Positions 46,000 through 58,682 are shown, counted from the first letter of the stretch. The stretch is 64,000 nucleotides of DNA from Eonycteris spelaea (GCA_003508835.1 PUFA01000072.1:2418001-2482000), one strand, 5' to 3'. Notes: generated by a model not told the origin, from the letters alone. Numbers and translations: made by a program.

Positions 46000-48000
46000 G
46001 ACCCAAGTTCTCCTAGAAAGCGGTTTTCGATTGAATTCATCAACAGCACATACAGCCTAGCTCAGTCTCTGTGGTAACTAACAAGGCTGGTTGGCTGGGG
46101 GCTCCTGGCATCCGCTGGGCTGGCTCGTGCCCCTGGTGGCGCATGGAAGGCAGCTGCTAAGCTGGTATGACCCGGGAGATTCTACGAGGCTCTCATTGCC
46201 ACCTGTAGCCACGGCGACCCGGCTGATCCCTCTGCCCCCAGCATGGGGCATGTTGTCTGGCCATTTGTCTGCCTTCCTGCCTAACAGGCGGGAGAGTCCC
46301 ATCAGGGAGAAGAGGGTTCTGGCTCTGGGATGGGGGAGCTTGGGGACACAGGGACCAAGCCAGCACCTCTCCTCCAGCACCCAGCCCCACTGGTAATTGG
46401 AGCTGTCACCACCACCCAGGTGGTTCACCTGGTAGAGTCAGGGGGCTTTGGCATCAGACCAGAGGGCCTGAAGGCCTAGAGGCAGGTGGGGACCCTCATG
46501 TGGTCCTGTGCCTGGGCTCACACAGGGGATAGGGGCTGTGGGATGTCAAGTGGTGGATACACCCTACTCTCTTAGAATGCCCGGGTCCCACGCACTGGGG
46601 CATCCCAGAGCCTAGCGGCCAGGCTGGGGGCGGTGTGGCTGCCCGCCCGTGGCTCCTCCTCCTCGGCCAGCTCCCAGCACGCGTCCCACGGCACTTGCCA
46701 ACGGGGCCAGATGCTGCTTTGGGGAAAATACCTTCTGGAGTTTGTTGTCTAAGCCCTGCCAGCTGACACCCACAGTGGAGAAGATGTGTCAGGATAAATG
46801 GAAAATCTCTTCATAAATATTTGAAAAAAGGCAAAAGGGAGAAGAAAAAAAAAAAGTAGCCCCAAACTCCCAGCATTTGGGCATCTTCGTGATTGCTGCT
46901 GACAGATGAGATTTGTAGTGTGGTCCCGGCAGAGCAGCTAGGGGCCGGGCTTCCTTCCAGGTCTGCCAGCACCGAGGGGCCGCGTGCTGGCCCTGTGGCT
47001 CGGGGGGAGGGGACAGACCTGCCCTGGCCGCTGACGGAAGCCAGGGCGCATGCGCAGGTGCCGGCTGCCCTTTATCCATAATGCATAATTGGGCCTTTAA
47101 ACTCAACTGCCTTGGGACTTTATTACAACCAGAGCACAGGCTAAAGTGGCTTTCAGGGGAGCCCCTGGGAGAAGAGTAAAGAGGCTCCGGGGGCTGAGGA
47201 GCTAACAGGGAAGGGCAGGCGCCCACACAGCGAGAAGAGGGTGGCATACCGAGGCAGCCCGGGGGCTGCGGCGCCCGCCTCCCGGAGGGGCTCGGTGGTG
47301 GGGAGACAGGGCATGCTCAGCCTGGGCCATATAGTCAGCAGTTCTGGGCCTCCCCCTGTCCACGGCCTCCTCAGGTCCGATTGTCAAGCCTGCCACCCAG
47401 GGATGGTGCCTGGCCTCTCCCATGACAGTCCCAGCACCGATCATATGTCCCTGTGCGCCGCTGGGAACAGAAGCTGCTGCTCCGGCCCCGTGGGTGCCTG
47501 GCCTTTGGGCTCAGCACACACCCTCGTGCCTGACCTGTGCGAGGTCACTTGCCTGACTCAGGCCTGGTCCCTGCCTGTCTTGGATCACAGCAGATGGACG
47601 CTTCACCTGGTGGCGAGAATGGTCAGCGAGGGCAGGAGCCGGGCTGGGGCAGCGTCTCCGGAAGACCGCGTGGGGAGGACTTTTCCAGGGTAGGGGAACG
47701 CTGGTTATTAAATCTAAGTGCTGGTGCCTGTGGTCATGGAAAAGCAGACTTGGTCTGAGAGCTTTGACGGCCCCAGCGCCTGCAGAAGGCGGGCTTCTCA
47801 GGGCAGAGAAGCCTTTAGCAGCTGACACCTTCTCTTTCCATACTTGGTGCCATCACAACAGAAAGGGGGCCTTCGGCGTGGGGTGGAGTGTGGCGAGGAG
47901 GCCAGCGTGAACTCGGTGTGGTGCGATGAGGTGTCTGTCCCCGCAGAGGTGGGAGGTCACAGGGACCGTGACCAAGACATTTGGAACAGCTTTTTTGTTG
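46000..48000. other. Unique intergenic sequence, no confident element
   Basis: No recognised gene or repeat. A short AT-rich block at 47070..47130 is noted among the findings. Confidence 0.4.
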
Positions 48001-48009
48001 GCCTGTGTA

Positions 48010-48420
48010 TGGTCAGTGCGCTCCAGAGAAACAGAACCCACGAGATACCTGGCATATCAGAAGAGATTCACTATGGGAATGGGCTCACAGAACGGTGGAG
48101 GCTGCTGGGAGTCCACGCAGCAGCCACTGCAAGCCGCAGAACCAGGAAGGCGGTGTACAGCTCAGCCTGAGCTCAAGGTGCAGGACCAGAAGCTGCGACA
48201 TCCAAGGGCGGAGAGGAATCGACGTCTCTGCTCAAGAGAGCGAGAGAAAGGATTTTGCTCTCCTCCACTTTTTTTTTGTTCTAGTTCAGCCTCAATGGAC
48301 GGCGGGATGCCACCCACTCTTTCGTTACTCAGTCTTCCGACTCAAATGCCGAAGGCTCTTTCCGGAAACCCTGCAGCCGCACGAGCATCCGGGCGTCTGA
48401 CACATCCATCGCTTTAAAAA
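48010..48420. mobile_element. Old interspersed repeat (family not named)
   Basis: 'gctccagagaaacagaac' is the conserved start of a widespread mammalian interspersed repeat. 'gttctagttcagcctcaa' fits its middle. Confidence 0.55.
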
Positions 48421-48839
48421 CTGCCGCCAGATATGGGGATATTAACAGCTTTGGAAAGAGAAGGGACCGAGAGGGCCGCGCCTTCTCTGTCTCCATCTCA
48501 GCAGGAAGAGACACGAGAGAAGCTTCAGCGCAAGGCTGGATCGCTGTTCACCTCTGGAGTGAGAGTCCACCTGTAATTATAACCCAGCTTCTTCCACTAC
48601 ATTGACTGTGACTCGTTCTACTTCAAGTGCTGGGTTCTGGACACGTTTCTTAAGAACCGACTTAGAGAAACTGATGGCGAGAACCCTGAACGGAGAGAGG
48701 GCTGGATGAAAAGCACTTGGTTCCTCAGTCAACACTAATAAAGGATTCATGAGACTCTATTGCGTCTGGTCCTGGGCTAGTCACTCCTCTTTGGTTATGA
48801 AGAGTAAGCGTGTTTCACTCACTCGTTCACTCAGTGGGC

Positions 48840-49085
48840 TGAACAGGTGGCTCAAAAGGTTATGTCCGTGTCCCAACTTTTGAAACGTGTGAATGAACGT
48901 GACCTTATTTGGGAAAAGGGTCTTTGCAGGTGCAGTCAAGATAAGGGTTTTGAGGTGACCTCATCCAGAATAAGGGTCCAAATGTCCTTACAAGAGAAAG
49001 GGGGGGGGGGAGACACACAGAAGTGCAGGCATGAAGACAGGCAGAGAATGGAATGACGCAGCCGGGGAGGGGCACGGGGACCCCT
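48840..49085 (+). mobile_element. MLT1-type LTR fragment, plus
   Basis: 'cgtgaccttatttgggaa', 'gggtctttgcaggtgcag' and 'gcagagaatggaatgacg' match the first two-thirds of an MLT1 LTR. The 3' end is missing. A run of about 10 G bases lies at 49001..49011. Confidence 0.85.
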
Positions 49086-49769
49086 GCTGGACCCCGAGTT
49101 CAGACCTCTAGCCCCACGATGTGAACAATAACCGTGTTGTAATTAAGCACCTGGTTTGTGGGAATTGGTGCACCGGCCCTAGGAAAAAATTCAAGGGACA
49201 TTTGAGGGTGCAAGGCACTGGGTTTACCACTCAGGACGCAGCAGTGACCAGAGGAGGTGACCGGCCATTGTGGAGCTGCTTCTCCAGGGAAGAGCAGACC
49301 TGCCCAGGGAACCGGGTGACAAGGGTTCGAGGAGAACGCAGGTGCCGAGGAGCCCATCTTCCCCCCAGGCCTGCTCCATCATCTCCACGTGGCGTCACCA
49401 TTGGCCCACTCGTTGCTTAGGCCAAGCCGCGCCGGTCGCCTTCGCCTCCACCCCCACCCCCGACAGCCAACCCACCTCCACGTTCTGCCCGTCTCACCTC
49501 CACGACACATTCGGACCTGGGCGCTCCCCTGGTGTCTGGCTGCTTCCTCCCGGCCGGGTCATTATCCTCTCTGCTCTGGGTAATTGGAAAACCCTCCCGA
49601 ACTCATTCGTCCCCCATTCTGGCTCTTGTCACCTACACCTGCTGCAGTGAATTCTTCCCTCGGCAGCTGAGAGATCTGTACAAATGCCAACACCGCGCTC
49701 CCCTGGAAACCACATCTTAGCTTTCCGAGCACTGAAGATCGAACACCACCCCCCGCCCCGATCGTGGCC

Positions 49770-50240
49770 TGCCTGTGGGCTCTGCTGCTGCCTACCTCTC
49801 TGCACCTGCCCAGGTGCCCCCTCTTCCCTGGGAAGCTGGCCACCCTTCCCTCCTCAGACTCGCTGAGCTCAGGGACGTCACATGCATGGCTTGTTCTCTA
49901 CCTAGAATTCTTCCTTCCACTCTTGCATCTCAACTCTTGGTCTCCTTCTCAAGCCCTTGGTCTCGACTGAAATGTCACCTTGTCAGAGAAGCCCTTTCCA
50001 GACCTCCCATTCTGGACCGAGTGCCTCTTTCTTCTCTCTCATGTGCCTTTTCTCTTAGCTCTTCTGCCCACCGTGACATAGCGATTTGAGAATTGGTAAG
50101 TTTAACGTCTGCCTTTTTCCCACACACGGCAAACCTCAGCAGGGCAGTGGCCATCTGGTTTATTCCAATCTACGTCTCCACCACCTAGGTAGGGCCTGGA
50201 ATACAGAAATCCTTGATAAATATTTGTTGAATGAAAAGAT
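49770..50240 (+). mobile_element. L2 LINE 3' region, plus
   Basis: 'gactgaaatgtcaccttg', 'tcagagaagccctttcca' and 'gataaatatttgttgaat' are strong L2 3' landmarks in forward order. Confidence 0.9.
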
Positions 50241-50244
50241 CGTG

Positions 50245-51455
50245 AACAGCTTCTCTGAGCTGTATGGGGGAGGGGAGGCGTCCAAGAAGACCTGGCACCT
50301 GGTAGTGAACTCTCCGGAGAGCCTAGAAGTTTATTATCTCACGATGGCAGCCTCGGAATTGTAATCACTTTGTTTTTTTATCTCTCTCCTCCCAAAGCCT
50401 TGTTTGTAAAGTTTACTTTTTCCCTGGTGGAATAAATATGTTCATTAACCCATAGGCAGCAGAAGGGGAAGGGTGGGCTTAGCTAAAGAGCGTGCTTGCA
50501 AAGGTCAGACCCCCCGCACCCCCAGAAGGGAAAACTTCCTGTTAAAATCGAACATCTGATGAAAGCTAAAATGTACTTGCAGAAATAAATTGGTTGCTGT
50601 AGCAACCAGTCCCGATTCTCCCCCAGAAGAAAAACATAGAAAGAAGAGCAGGTAAAAACCAAAAAAAGTCAGCTAACTCTGGTCAGAAGGAGATGTCCAG
50701 AGAATTATGGGACAATATTGTAAAATGTCTCACGTTCCCAGTGTGAAAATGACGTTTTGCAGGCTCTGCTCGGTTTGGGCAATTAGCTTCTTTCTCCAGA
50801 CTGATTCCACATTTCCATTGCCCTCTGGGCTGACTCCTGTGGGCGGCAGAATGTTCCACACCTGCCAGACAAGGCCTCCTGTCCCCCTCAAAGTTGTCCA
50901 CTAGCTCCTGTATTTAAATGCTCCCAGAAACTTGCTCTTTAAAGAGACCCTGTGCTGGGTCCTTCGGTAATGAGCAATCATCTTCTAAAGCTCTCTCATT
51001 GGAAATTCAGATTTTTATCTATACATGATTTTTTGAGAGTGGAATCCACCCACTTGTGCTAAGAGAGTTCACCGAAGGTATCGGAGTGGGGCGTGAACTC
51101 TGAGGTGATTCTCGACGGTGCGTTTGGGGTGCATGGGGAAATGAGAAGCCTCTTATGGGAGAGAAGGGTAGCAGTGGGGTGCCCACTGTAGGGCTGTAGG
51201 GGGGTGGGTGAGGCGTCACTGCCTAGCCATTTTTTGATGAAATGTGGTGGTCCTAGTGAGTTTTCTCTGAGCAGATTATCTCTTCAGCATGTGATTCTAA
51301 AGATTCACTTTTAAGGGGTTTAATAGTGGCAAAAAGGTACAAGAAATGTTTGTGTCCAGGCTCTTGGTGGGTGGTAGTTCATGAAGTCCGTAAGTTCATC
51401 TCACTCATCATCTTCGTTCCAAGTGCATTTATCGAATCCCCTCTCCCCGCGTCCT
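50245..51455. other. Unique intergenic sequence, no confident element
   Basis: No exon, RNA gene or named repeat seen. Confidence 0.4.
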
Positions 51456-51459
51456 AATC

Positions 51460-51868
51460 CCTGTGAATATGTTATGTTATGTGATGAGAGAGAATTAAGG
51501 TTCTAGGTGGAATTAAGGTCCCTGATCTGCTGACCTTGAGACAGGGAGATTATCCTGGTTTACCTGGGGCCTAATAGAGTCACAAGGGTCCTTAAATTGG
51601 AAAAGGAGGGCTCAAGAGGAGGTCAGAGCGACACAGCGGAGAAGAACTTGACCTACCCTTGCTGGCTTTGAAATTGCAGAAGGGGCTCCAGCCACGGGAC
51701 ACAGGCAGCCTCCAGAGCAAGGACAGCTCTGCCTGCACCTCGGTTTTACTCCAGGGGGACCCATTTCATTTCAGCCTTTTGAATTATGCAACTGTAAGAT
51801 AAAACATTTGCGTTGTTTTAAGCCACTATTTGTTCATTTGTTACAGCAGCCTTAGGACACTGCTGTGT
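51460..51868 (+). mobile_element. MLT-type LTR (ERVL-MaLR), plus
   Basis: 'ggaattaaggtccctgat', 'tggggcctaatagagtca' and 'tgttttaagccactattt' with 'tgttacagcagccttagg' at the end follow the old MLT LTR layout. Solo LTR, no coding sequence. Confidence 0.7.
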
Positions 51869-51869
51869 C

Positions 51870-52275
51870 CTCTAAGTGTTGGACCCTAACAGGGCATGGT
51901 TCCTACCCTCACGGGGTGAACAGGCCGGAGGCGGGGCAGCCAGGGAAATCAGCAGTTGAGGCCCGGTGAGGTAGGTGGTGGGGTGCCCCGGGTGCTGTGG
52001 GGGTGCTGGAGGGTTGTGCTCAGGGAAGGCTTCCCAAGGCCAGCTTTTGAGGCGCGGACGTGAAGGAGAAGCTAGTGCATGAGGGTCTGGGGAACGGCAT
52101 CCAAGACGGAGGGAGGAGACGAACCGGCTGGGGTGGGGTGGGGGCGGGGGGCTGGGAACGCGCCTCCGAGAGCAGCAGCCCTGCAGGCTGTAGATGCTAC
52201 AGGCCGAGGCCTGGAGAGCTGCAGGGGAGCCTCTGAAGGGCTGGGGCAGCAGAGGACTGACGTGTTTTGATCACC
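51870..52275 (-). mobile_element. L2 fragment, minus
   Basis: 'tggttcctaccctcacgg' and 'cagggaaggcttcccaag' resemble the reversed L2 3' region. Strongly GC-enriched and diverged. Confidence 0.5.
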
Positions 52276-52614
52276 TGACCAGAGAAACCAGCCGGAAGCA
52301 GAGCATGTCAAAAACAGAGCCAAGGGGATCGAAATGAAAACATCAGGACACTGAGCTGAACAGGGTCGCCCTCTCAGGAAGAGCGGGGGCCCTGTCTCTC
52401 GGGGACTCTACCTTCCCCTTCATTCCCCCGCTCCCGGCACACCCTTAGTCCCATCCCAGTGAGTCAGGGTCCCTTGGTATTATGGCTTGACCCGCTTCAA
52501 AGAATCGGGCAGAAGTCTGCACACCCTGCTCCCCCTCCGCTCAGCTGGTCAGGGCAGCCAGGAAAAAAGGCAAATGGAAATGGGCCCCGGTCACAGGCGG
52601 GGGCGGGGCCTGCC

Positions 52615-52765
52615 AGCCCTTCAAAAATTAAATGTAACTGTAAAAATCAATTATTTAAGGCATAATTGCCATTATTTTCTAATAAAAAAAAGAGAGAGAG
52701 AGAGATGAATGCTGTGATGGATTATGAGACAGAAGAGAGGCATTTAATTAATTTCTCGAGCCTGC
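52615..52765. promoter_or_regulatory. AT-rich repeat-free block with homeodomain-type motifs
   Basis: TAATT/ATTA cores recur (for example 'atttaaggcataattgcc' and 'ggcatttaattaatttct') in an otherwise GC-rich neighbourhood, with a short (AG)n run at 52691..52704. This is a typical appearance for a developmental conserved element, judged only by composition. Confidence 0.35.
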
Positions 52766-53274
52766 TGAAAAAAGCAGTCCCCGTCGAGTTGGGGGCTGCC
52801 ACGGGCCAGGCCGGGTTGCGGCCGGCTCTGCCAGGCTGATGCCCCCAGCCCGAGGTCTGCTCTGGGGCCTTTCCATGGCCAGCTGAGGCCTGGGTGGCCC
52901 AAGACAGAGCAGGAACATTCCTGGTGCTGATGGGGGCACGGGCTGGGCGCTCAGGACGACACCGGCTTCGTGTCTGGACTTAGCATGGCAGTCAGAAGCG
53001 CCGACTGGGCAAGTGGGAGGTCAGTGGAGGGCCCGAATCTGGATCCTGGAAGGTTGAGGTCAAGTCCAGACACCGAACACAGCCCCTGCCCTCCTCCCGG
53101 CCACGGGCCCTGCAAGGGGGCTTTGAGGAGGAGTCCGAATTCTGCTCTAGTCCTCATGACATGCCCCTCTGCCCTGTCTCGTTCGCCAGCTGGACTCTGT
53201 CTGTCACTCCTTTTCCAGTTCGCCTGGGTTCCTGGGTCCTCGTGATGACCACACCATGCGATTTAAAACCCACC

Positions 53275-53430
53275 ATGTCCCTAGGTACGTGCTCTATATC
53301 TCATTTAATCCCCTCCGTAACCCCACAAAGTGGGGGTCGTTTCCGGAAACGAGAAGCCGGGGGTTCGGCAGCTGCCACTAACGTGAAGTTAGTGGCAGAG
53401 TCGGAGTCCCACCTGGGTTTCTGGCCTGCC
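53275..53430 (-). mobile_element. MIR fragment, minus
   Basis: 'gctctatatctcatttaa' and 'tcccctccgtaaccccac', then 'ggcagagtcggagtccca', follow reversed MIR order. Confidence 0.65.
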
Positions 53431-53834
53431 CAGCCAACCTTTCCCCTGCGTCTCTGGCCTGTCCCAACCGCTACCCACAGTCCCCAAGGGTCCTCCCCGG
53501 ACCAGTCCTGGGGTGAGGTCACTCTAGGGAGAGGGGAGGTCCTTGGCATTGGGTATGGCCGCTTCCGGTGTTATCTGGCCGCCTTCAGAGCTGGGTTGTC
53601 ACCCAACCAGACCTGCTTCCCACATATCCATGTGGGTGCCAATCCCAACAGCACGATGTGGGCAGAACGCCGGCCCGGCTCCTGGTTCTTCTGGAGCCCA
53701 TGCCCTTGCCCAGGGCCTTTCCCTCCTGTCTCCATCCGGCCACGTACCTCTCACCTGCACCCCCTAGCACCAGGCCCAGAAGACACAAATTCTCACTCGC
53801 CAGAAGCCCCATTTCTTCATTGGTCCTTGTCACA

Positions 53835-54330
53835 AACAGAGGTTAAGCTGTTTGGACGCCGAATGAACGCGTCCAAAGGTCTGAGTCTGCCTTCAGGAAG
53901 CTCCCAGCCCGGGAGGGAAGCCAAACCAACGAACAGGTGACGACAGCCTCTACGTACAGAGCTGAGCAGGTCAGAGAGGAGACGGTTTCCTGAGTCCAGG
54001 TGGAAGCGTGGGGAGGCAGGGGACACTTCCCGGAGGAGGACATCTACACAAACTCGCAGAATAAGGAGAAGAGCAGAGAAGAGCCTTCTGGGCCAGGCGC
54101 CCAGCACGCCTGCTTAAGGGAGGGAGGGAGAAGTGTTCGGGGACCTGAGGGGAGAGAGCTGAGGCCGGAAGGAAGGTAGGAGCTGGGTTGTGAAGGGGTT
54201 TTACGTGTTTCTTGAAAGACATGGGATGTCACTGAAGGAATTTAGAAGCGAGAGGCTGAGTGACACGGCAAACCTCCTCGCAAGGAGACGACGGAAGCCA
54301 GCAGCATCAGCGAAGAGTCCGGGAGGGACG
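53835..54330 (-). mobile_element. L2 fragment, minus
   Basis: 'ggacacttcccggaggag' and 'gaagggttttacgtgttt' resemble the reversed L2 body. Diverged, edges approximate. Confidence 0.5.
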
Positions 54331-54639
54331 GGAGGTCCTGAGTGAGGAGGCTGGGGCCTCTGGGCAAGAGCAGGTGCTGGCGTAGGCTCTGCAGGGGGGG
54401 CGGCGGGGCTGGAGGGATGGAGAGAGGTTTGGGCTTAGCTGGAGGCGCCATGGGGAGTCCTGGTCAGACACAGATTTCCATAAGCCAAACTCAGGAGGGG
54501 ACAGAAGACGCCAAGCAGCTGTGTAGGAGTCGGATTCCTTCCCGGTCACTTCCGGCCCCCAGGACGCACTGCTGGGGCTATTTGCATGTCCCGTTTTGAG
54601 CTTTCAGGACACGTCCCTGGGAACTGAGTGAGCAACGCC

Positions 54640-55130
54640 ATTCTGACACTTGTGCGATTCATGGTCCCTGGGACCGGAGCTCGGAGTCCAGCTCGGCTTC
54701 GGCGGCCGCTGGCATCTAATTGATTTAATACATCAGCTAAGGAACTGCTGTTTCCTGAATGACACCTAAAATCGCATTGCCTCGACAGCACAGCCGAGAA
54801 GGACTTCACTCCAACCGCCCCAACGCGCACACGGAGCCCGCGCCGGGACGGCCCCGGAGTTAATGACGGCGCCTGGGTCTGCTGTCTCTCGTGTCTCCCC
54901 AAGGGGAGGCACCCACGCGGGAGAAAGGAGGGAACCAGCCCCATGGGGGGCTCTTCAGAGGGTGACCATGGCCACTTGGTGAGAGAACAGGTTCCCCCGG
55001 ACACACGCCGCCCCCTCACACTGGGCCTGAGATAACGAATGCTCTATGAACAGCTCTCATCTGAAGGCGACTAATTGATTCCAATGGTCGTTTTACCGGA
55101 TCCTGTAATTTGTGATTATGTCTTCCTGTA
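54640..55130. promoter_or_regulatory. CpG-rich plus AT-rich repeat-free block (regulatory candidate)
   Basis: Two AT-rich segments (54711..54775 with 'tctaattgatttaataca', and 55030..55130 with 'gcgactaattgattccaa') flank a CpG-retaining stretch (54780..54880). No repeat family is visible. Confidence 0.35.
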
Positions 55131-55631
55131 TGACTTGGGAGGATCTGGCGCTGAGTTGCTGTGGAACAAGAAGGCTGTGTAAGCCACATGATAATCATCT
55201 ATTTACCAGCAGGACCGATGGCGCTTTGTGTCGTTAAGGTGCTCACCCTGTCACTCTCCTTCGCCCGTCTGAGACAGGTGCGCCAACCTCAGAGCTACAG
55301 AAGCCATTCCTCAGAGGAGGAGAAAAGAGGGAGCAGGATGCCTCAAAGGCATTTCGGAGACGAATCTGATATCACAGCCACCTCCCCCCTCACCCCCTCC
55401 CTGCCCGGCATTCTAAGAACAAACGGTAACATTTTGGGGAAAGCCATGCGTCAAGATGATTCCCCGGCGGCAGGTGGCTGGAGACAGATTTTATTTAAGG
55501 AGAAGGGACTCAGCTCTGTCTCCCCATGGCCAGGGTGTTCTCCTCCCACAGCTGGCTGGGCACAGCTCCAGGAAGCCAGGTTCTGAGTCAGGTTTTCAAA
55601 GACTTAGGTCTTTGCTGTTCTCTCCCCCTGC

Positions 55632-55655
55632 AAAAAAAAAAAAAAAAAAAAAAAA
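55632..55655 (+). repeat. Poly(A) run, 24 bases
   Basis: Uninterrupted A run. No retroposon body or target duplication was recognised next to it. Confidence 0.95.
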
Positions 55656-55714
55656 TACAGCAAGTCGGCTCCTCCCTGCAGCTGACTTCACAGGTTCCCA
55701 AATGGATGGCCTCC

Positions 55715-56330
55715 TTCATTCACTCCTCCTCCACTCTCTTACTCCACACGCATTTGTCAAGTCCCTGCGGTGTGTCAGGCACTGGGGATATAGAGATGAA
55801 TAACACACGTGGCCCTGTTGTCAAGGAACTGACTTTCTGGCAGGGGAGGAAGAAAAGAATAAGCCAATAAAAGAGGACTTGAGCGGGGTGCAAGCCAGGC
55901 AAGAAGCAGGTGCAGAGGAGGGCGTGATGAACCTGGGGTGGCCTCCGCCCTGGGGCGGGGGAACGGAGTTGGCAAATGCTTGTGGTACGAAACCGGGCGG
56001 TGGCTTTAGGCGCCTCTTAGCAGAAGTTCAAGGAGAGGGAGGAACGGCCGCGGTTTGCTGAGCCAAATCACGAGCGCTGCGTCTTGCCTTGCTAAGCAGC
56101 TTAGGGTTCATTCTGAAGGCAGTGGGGAGCCAGTACGAGTGTTTGAGCCAAAAAGAGACACTACCCGATGTGCAATGTAGGCATTTTAGAAAGGTCTCTC
56201 CAGCCGCAGTGGAGAGAGGCTTTGGCGAAGGAGCGAGGGGAACCTGAAAACCTGACCTAAGATGTGAGCGCGGTGGGGAGAAGAGCGGGGAGGAGGGAAG
56301 ACGCCAAGGACACAAAGTCACCAGGGTCTG
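55715..56330 (-). mobile_element. L2 LINE fragment, minus, about 0.6 kb
   Basis: 'ttcattcactcctcctcc', 'gtgtgtcaggcactgggg', 'caaggaactgactttctg', 'gttcattctgaaggcagt' and 'tttagaaaggtctctcca' follow the reversed L2 from its end inward. Confidence 0.8.
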
Positions 56331-56394
56331 GCGACTTACGAGGCATGGAAGGTCGGGGAGAAGGAGGGAGTGACTATTACTTCTGGAGAGCTGG

Positions 56395-56780
56395 ATAGGA
56401 ATACTTTCAGCAGCGAGGGATACAAACTTAACAGCGACTTAAGCAGTAAAGGCATTTAATTGTCTCACAGAGGCGCGCTAAGTAGGTCCGGTTCAACATC
56501 TCAATAAATAGTGCCGTTGAAGACCTAGGATTTTTCCTTTCTTTCTGCTCCCCTCCTCAGTACACCGGCCTCTTTAACCTCATGGATGCAAGGTGGCTGC
56601 TGCAGCTCCAGCCATTTTCATGACATTCGGGCGAGGAGAAGGGGGAAGTGGTGGCCACAACCACGTCTGTCGCCTTTAATCAAAGAAAACAAGCATTTTC
56701 TAGAAGCTTCTGCCTATAAGTCCGTGGCCATCCCTAGCTACAAGGAGGCGAGGAAAACGAGTTTTTCACTTTTCACTTTG
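56395..56780. mobile_element. Old interspersed repeat (family not named)
   Basis: 'ggtggctgctgcagctcc' and 'gtccgtggccatccctag' resemble an old mammalian repeat whose relative also seems to occur at 57868..58180. Confidence 0.4.
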
Positions 56781-57867
56781 GGCATGGGTATTGAGTCAGT
56801 GGTGTCACCCACCAAGAAAAGACAGCAGAGCCCCATGCCCTGCGGTAAGTGGGCCGTGGGAGAAAGGCAGCCTCCCCCCAAGAGCATTATGGGGAAGTGG
56901 GTGCTGGATGGGGGAAGCCTGGGGCACCGGTCCTGGGTCCGTTTGCCTCACATCCACCCCTCGTCTGTTCCCTGCTCTGCCTGGCCATGTGTCGCTGGCT
57001 CCCAGCTCATTCTGCCAACGGGAGGCACTGAGGGCGACTGGGGGGTGGGTGGAAGGAGAAGTCGGGGTGCTCCTCCACCCTCCCCGCCTTTGTACCTGGG
57101 GCCGCATCACCTTGCAGGCTCGGCTCCGGCCTGCTGCGGCTCCACGTCTCCCTGGCCACCCCCCGGCCCTTCCCTCTTTGTCCCTCCTGCCTTCCAGCGA
57201 AGGTGGCTTCCTGCTGTAGCTCATCTCTGGGTCTCCCTGCTGTCACAGTTTGGCTTCTCCGCTCTTCTACCTCCTGTGAAACCAGTTGCCTGGGGTGAAT
57301 GCTCTCGATTGAAGGATTCAGAATGGGTTACGTGTTCCTGGTTGGACCCGAACTGGGACGCCTGTCTTTGAAGAAGCTGGGCGGGGGGGGGGGGTGTCGG
57401 AGAGTCTGTTTTCTGATGATGGTCACAGGAGGCTCCAATAAACAGAGAGAGAAAGAGAGGGCAGCAGATGGGTGTGGGTCGGAGGAAAGGGAAAGAGGGA
57501 AGGTGTCTTGGGGTGGGCAGGGAGGAGAGGCCTGGATGGAAGGGCGCCGTGACCGGGAAGGCCGGGAGGCCGAGTGATGCCGGATGCAGGCTCAGCTGTT
57601 TCCAGGCTGTGCTGGGGCCTGGAGCCGGTGGCTGCGGGGCTCCGGCCACTGCTGACACGCAGAACGAACTGCAGGTGTGGCCGCTGTCCCATGGGCTTGG
57701 TCGATAGAGTGAGGGGAAAGGCAGGGCTTCTCCATTTGCATCCTCTGCTCGGGCACCCACATTTTTGCTTCCTATGGATGTGCTAAGACATGGCTCCCAC
57801 GATGAGACTCTGGAAGGTTCCGACAAAGCTCAGAGTGGGGCGGTCGGTTCTCCCCACCAGGACCTGC

Positions 57868-58180
57868 TTGGTCGTGCTGCTATAAACATAGGCCGCCCCC
57901 TGATCTCAGTGGTTTAATGCCACAAGAGTCTATTTCTCACTCACGCTATGTGCCTGTTTGAAATGCCCTCATGCCGGGCACCGAAGAGTCCGCCTGGGGG
58001 CTCTGCTCCTCTTAGTCATCCAGGGAGCTATCTGGTCCCTGTGTCCATGAACACCGTCGCTGTGGGAGGGAAACGTGGAAGGCTGTACTCTAGCCCTTAA
58101 AGTTTCCAGGACATCTCTCCTGATGTCACAGTGGCCAAAGCCAGTCGCGTGTGATCAGAAAGAAGAGACGTGAGCTCTTT
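57868..58180. mobile_element. Old interspersed repeat (family not named)
   Basis: 'tctcagtggtttaatgcc', 'ctatttctcactcacgct' and 'tgggggctctgctcctct' match a common old mammalian repeat pattern that I cannot name with confidence. Confidence 0.5.
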
Positions 58181-58321
58181 GCAAACAGATCTAAAATGCA
58201 TCTCGACAGAAACGGCCTGGAGCTTCCAGCCAACCGTGCTGCTGCTGCTGCTTATAGGGGTGAGTCACTCACACTTTAGTAACAATTAGAGCGCCTGCAT
58301 TGTGGTAGTAGGTCTGCGTAT

Positions 58322-58400
58322 GTTGACTAGAATGTAAGCTCCCTGAGGTCAGGCATCTCTGTTTTGATCACTGATGTATCTAAGAAGCCGAGGGCCAGAA
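58322..58400 (+). mobile_element. L2 3' fragment, plus
   Basis: 'actagaatgtaagctccc' followed by 'tgaggtcaggcatctctg' is a classic L2 3' landmark. Confidence 0.75.
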
Positions 58401-58682
58401 AAATTAATAGAGCGCCAGAGCTGCGCACCCTGACTTAGACACACCAGCCCTGGAAATCCGGGGAGCTCGTCTGCTCGGTCTGCTTCTCGCCCTCATGCAA
58501 GAGGCTGCTGCCTCCCTTTATCAGCCCGGAGTGTCCGTCTGCGGGGGGAAGGAGGGGCGTGACTTGGCCCTCTCCATGCAGTTGGCTTCTGTCAAGGACC
58601 CACCGTGCTGGACACTGTGTCAGTGTTGGTCTCAGCCCTTGAGAGACTCCCAGGTGAAGGAAATCCTCCGAGACAGAGGTGG

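Noticed and set aside
56586..57371. A 261-codon open frame on the plus strand
   Set aside because: It starts in an old interspersed repeat and is Pro/Ser/Gly-rich low-complexity translation of GC-rich DNA.
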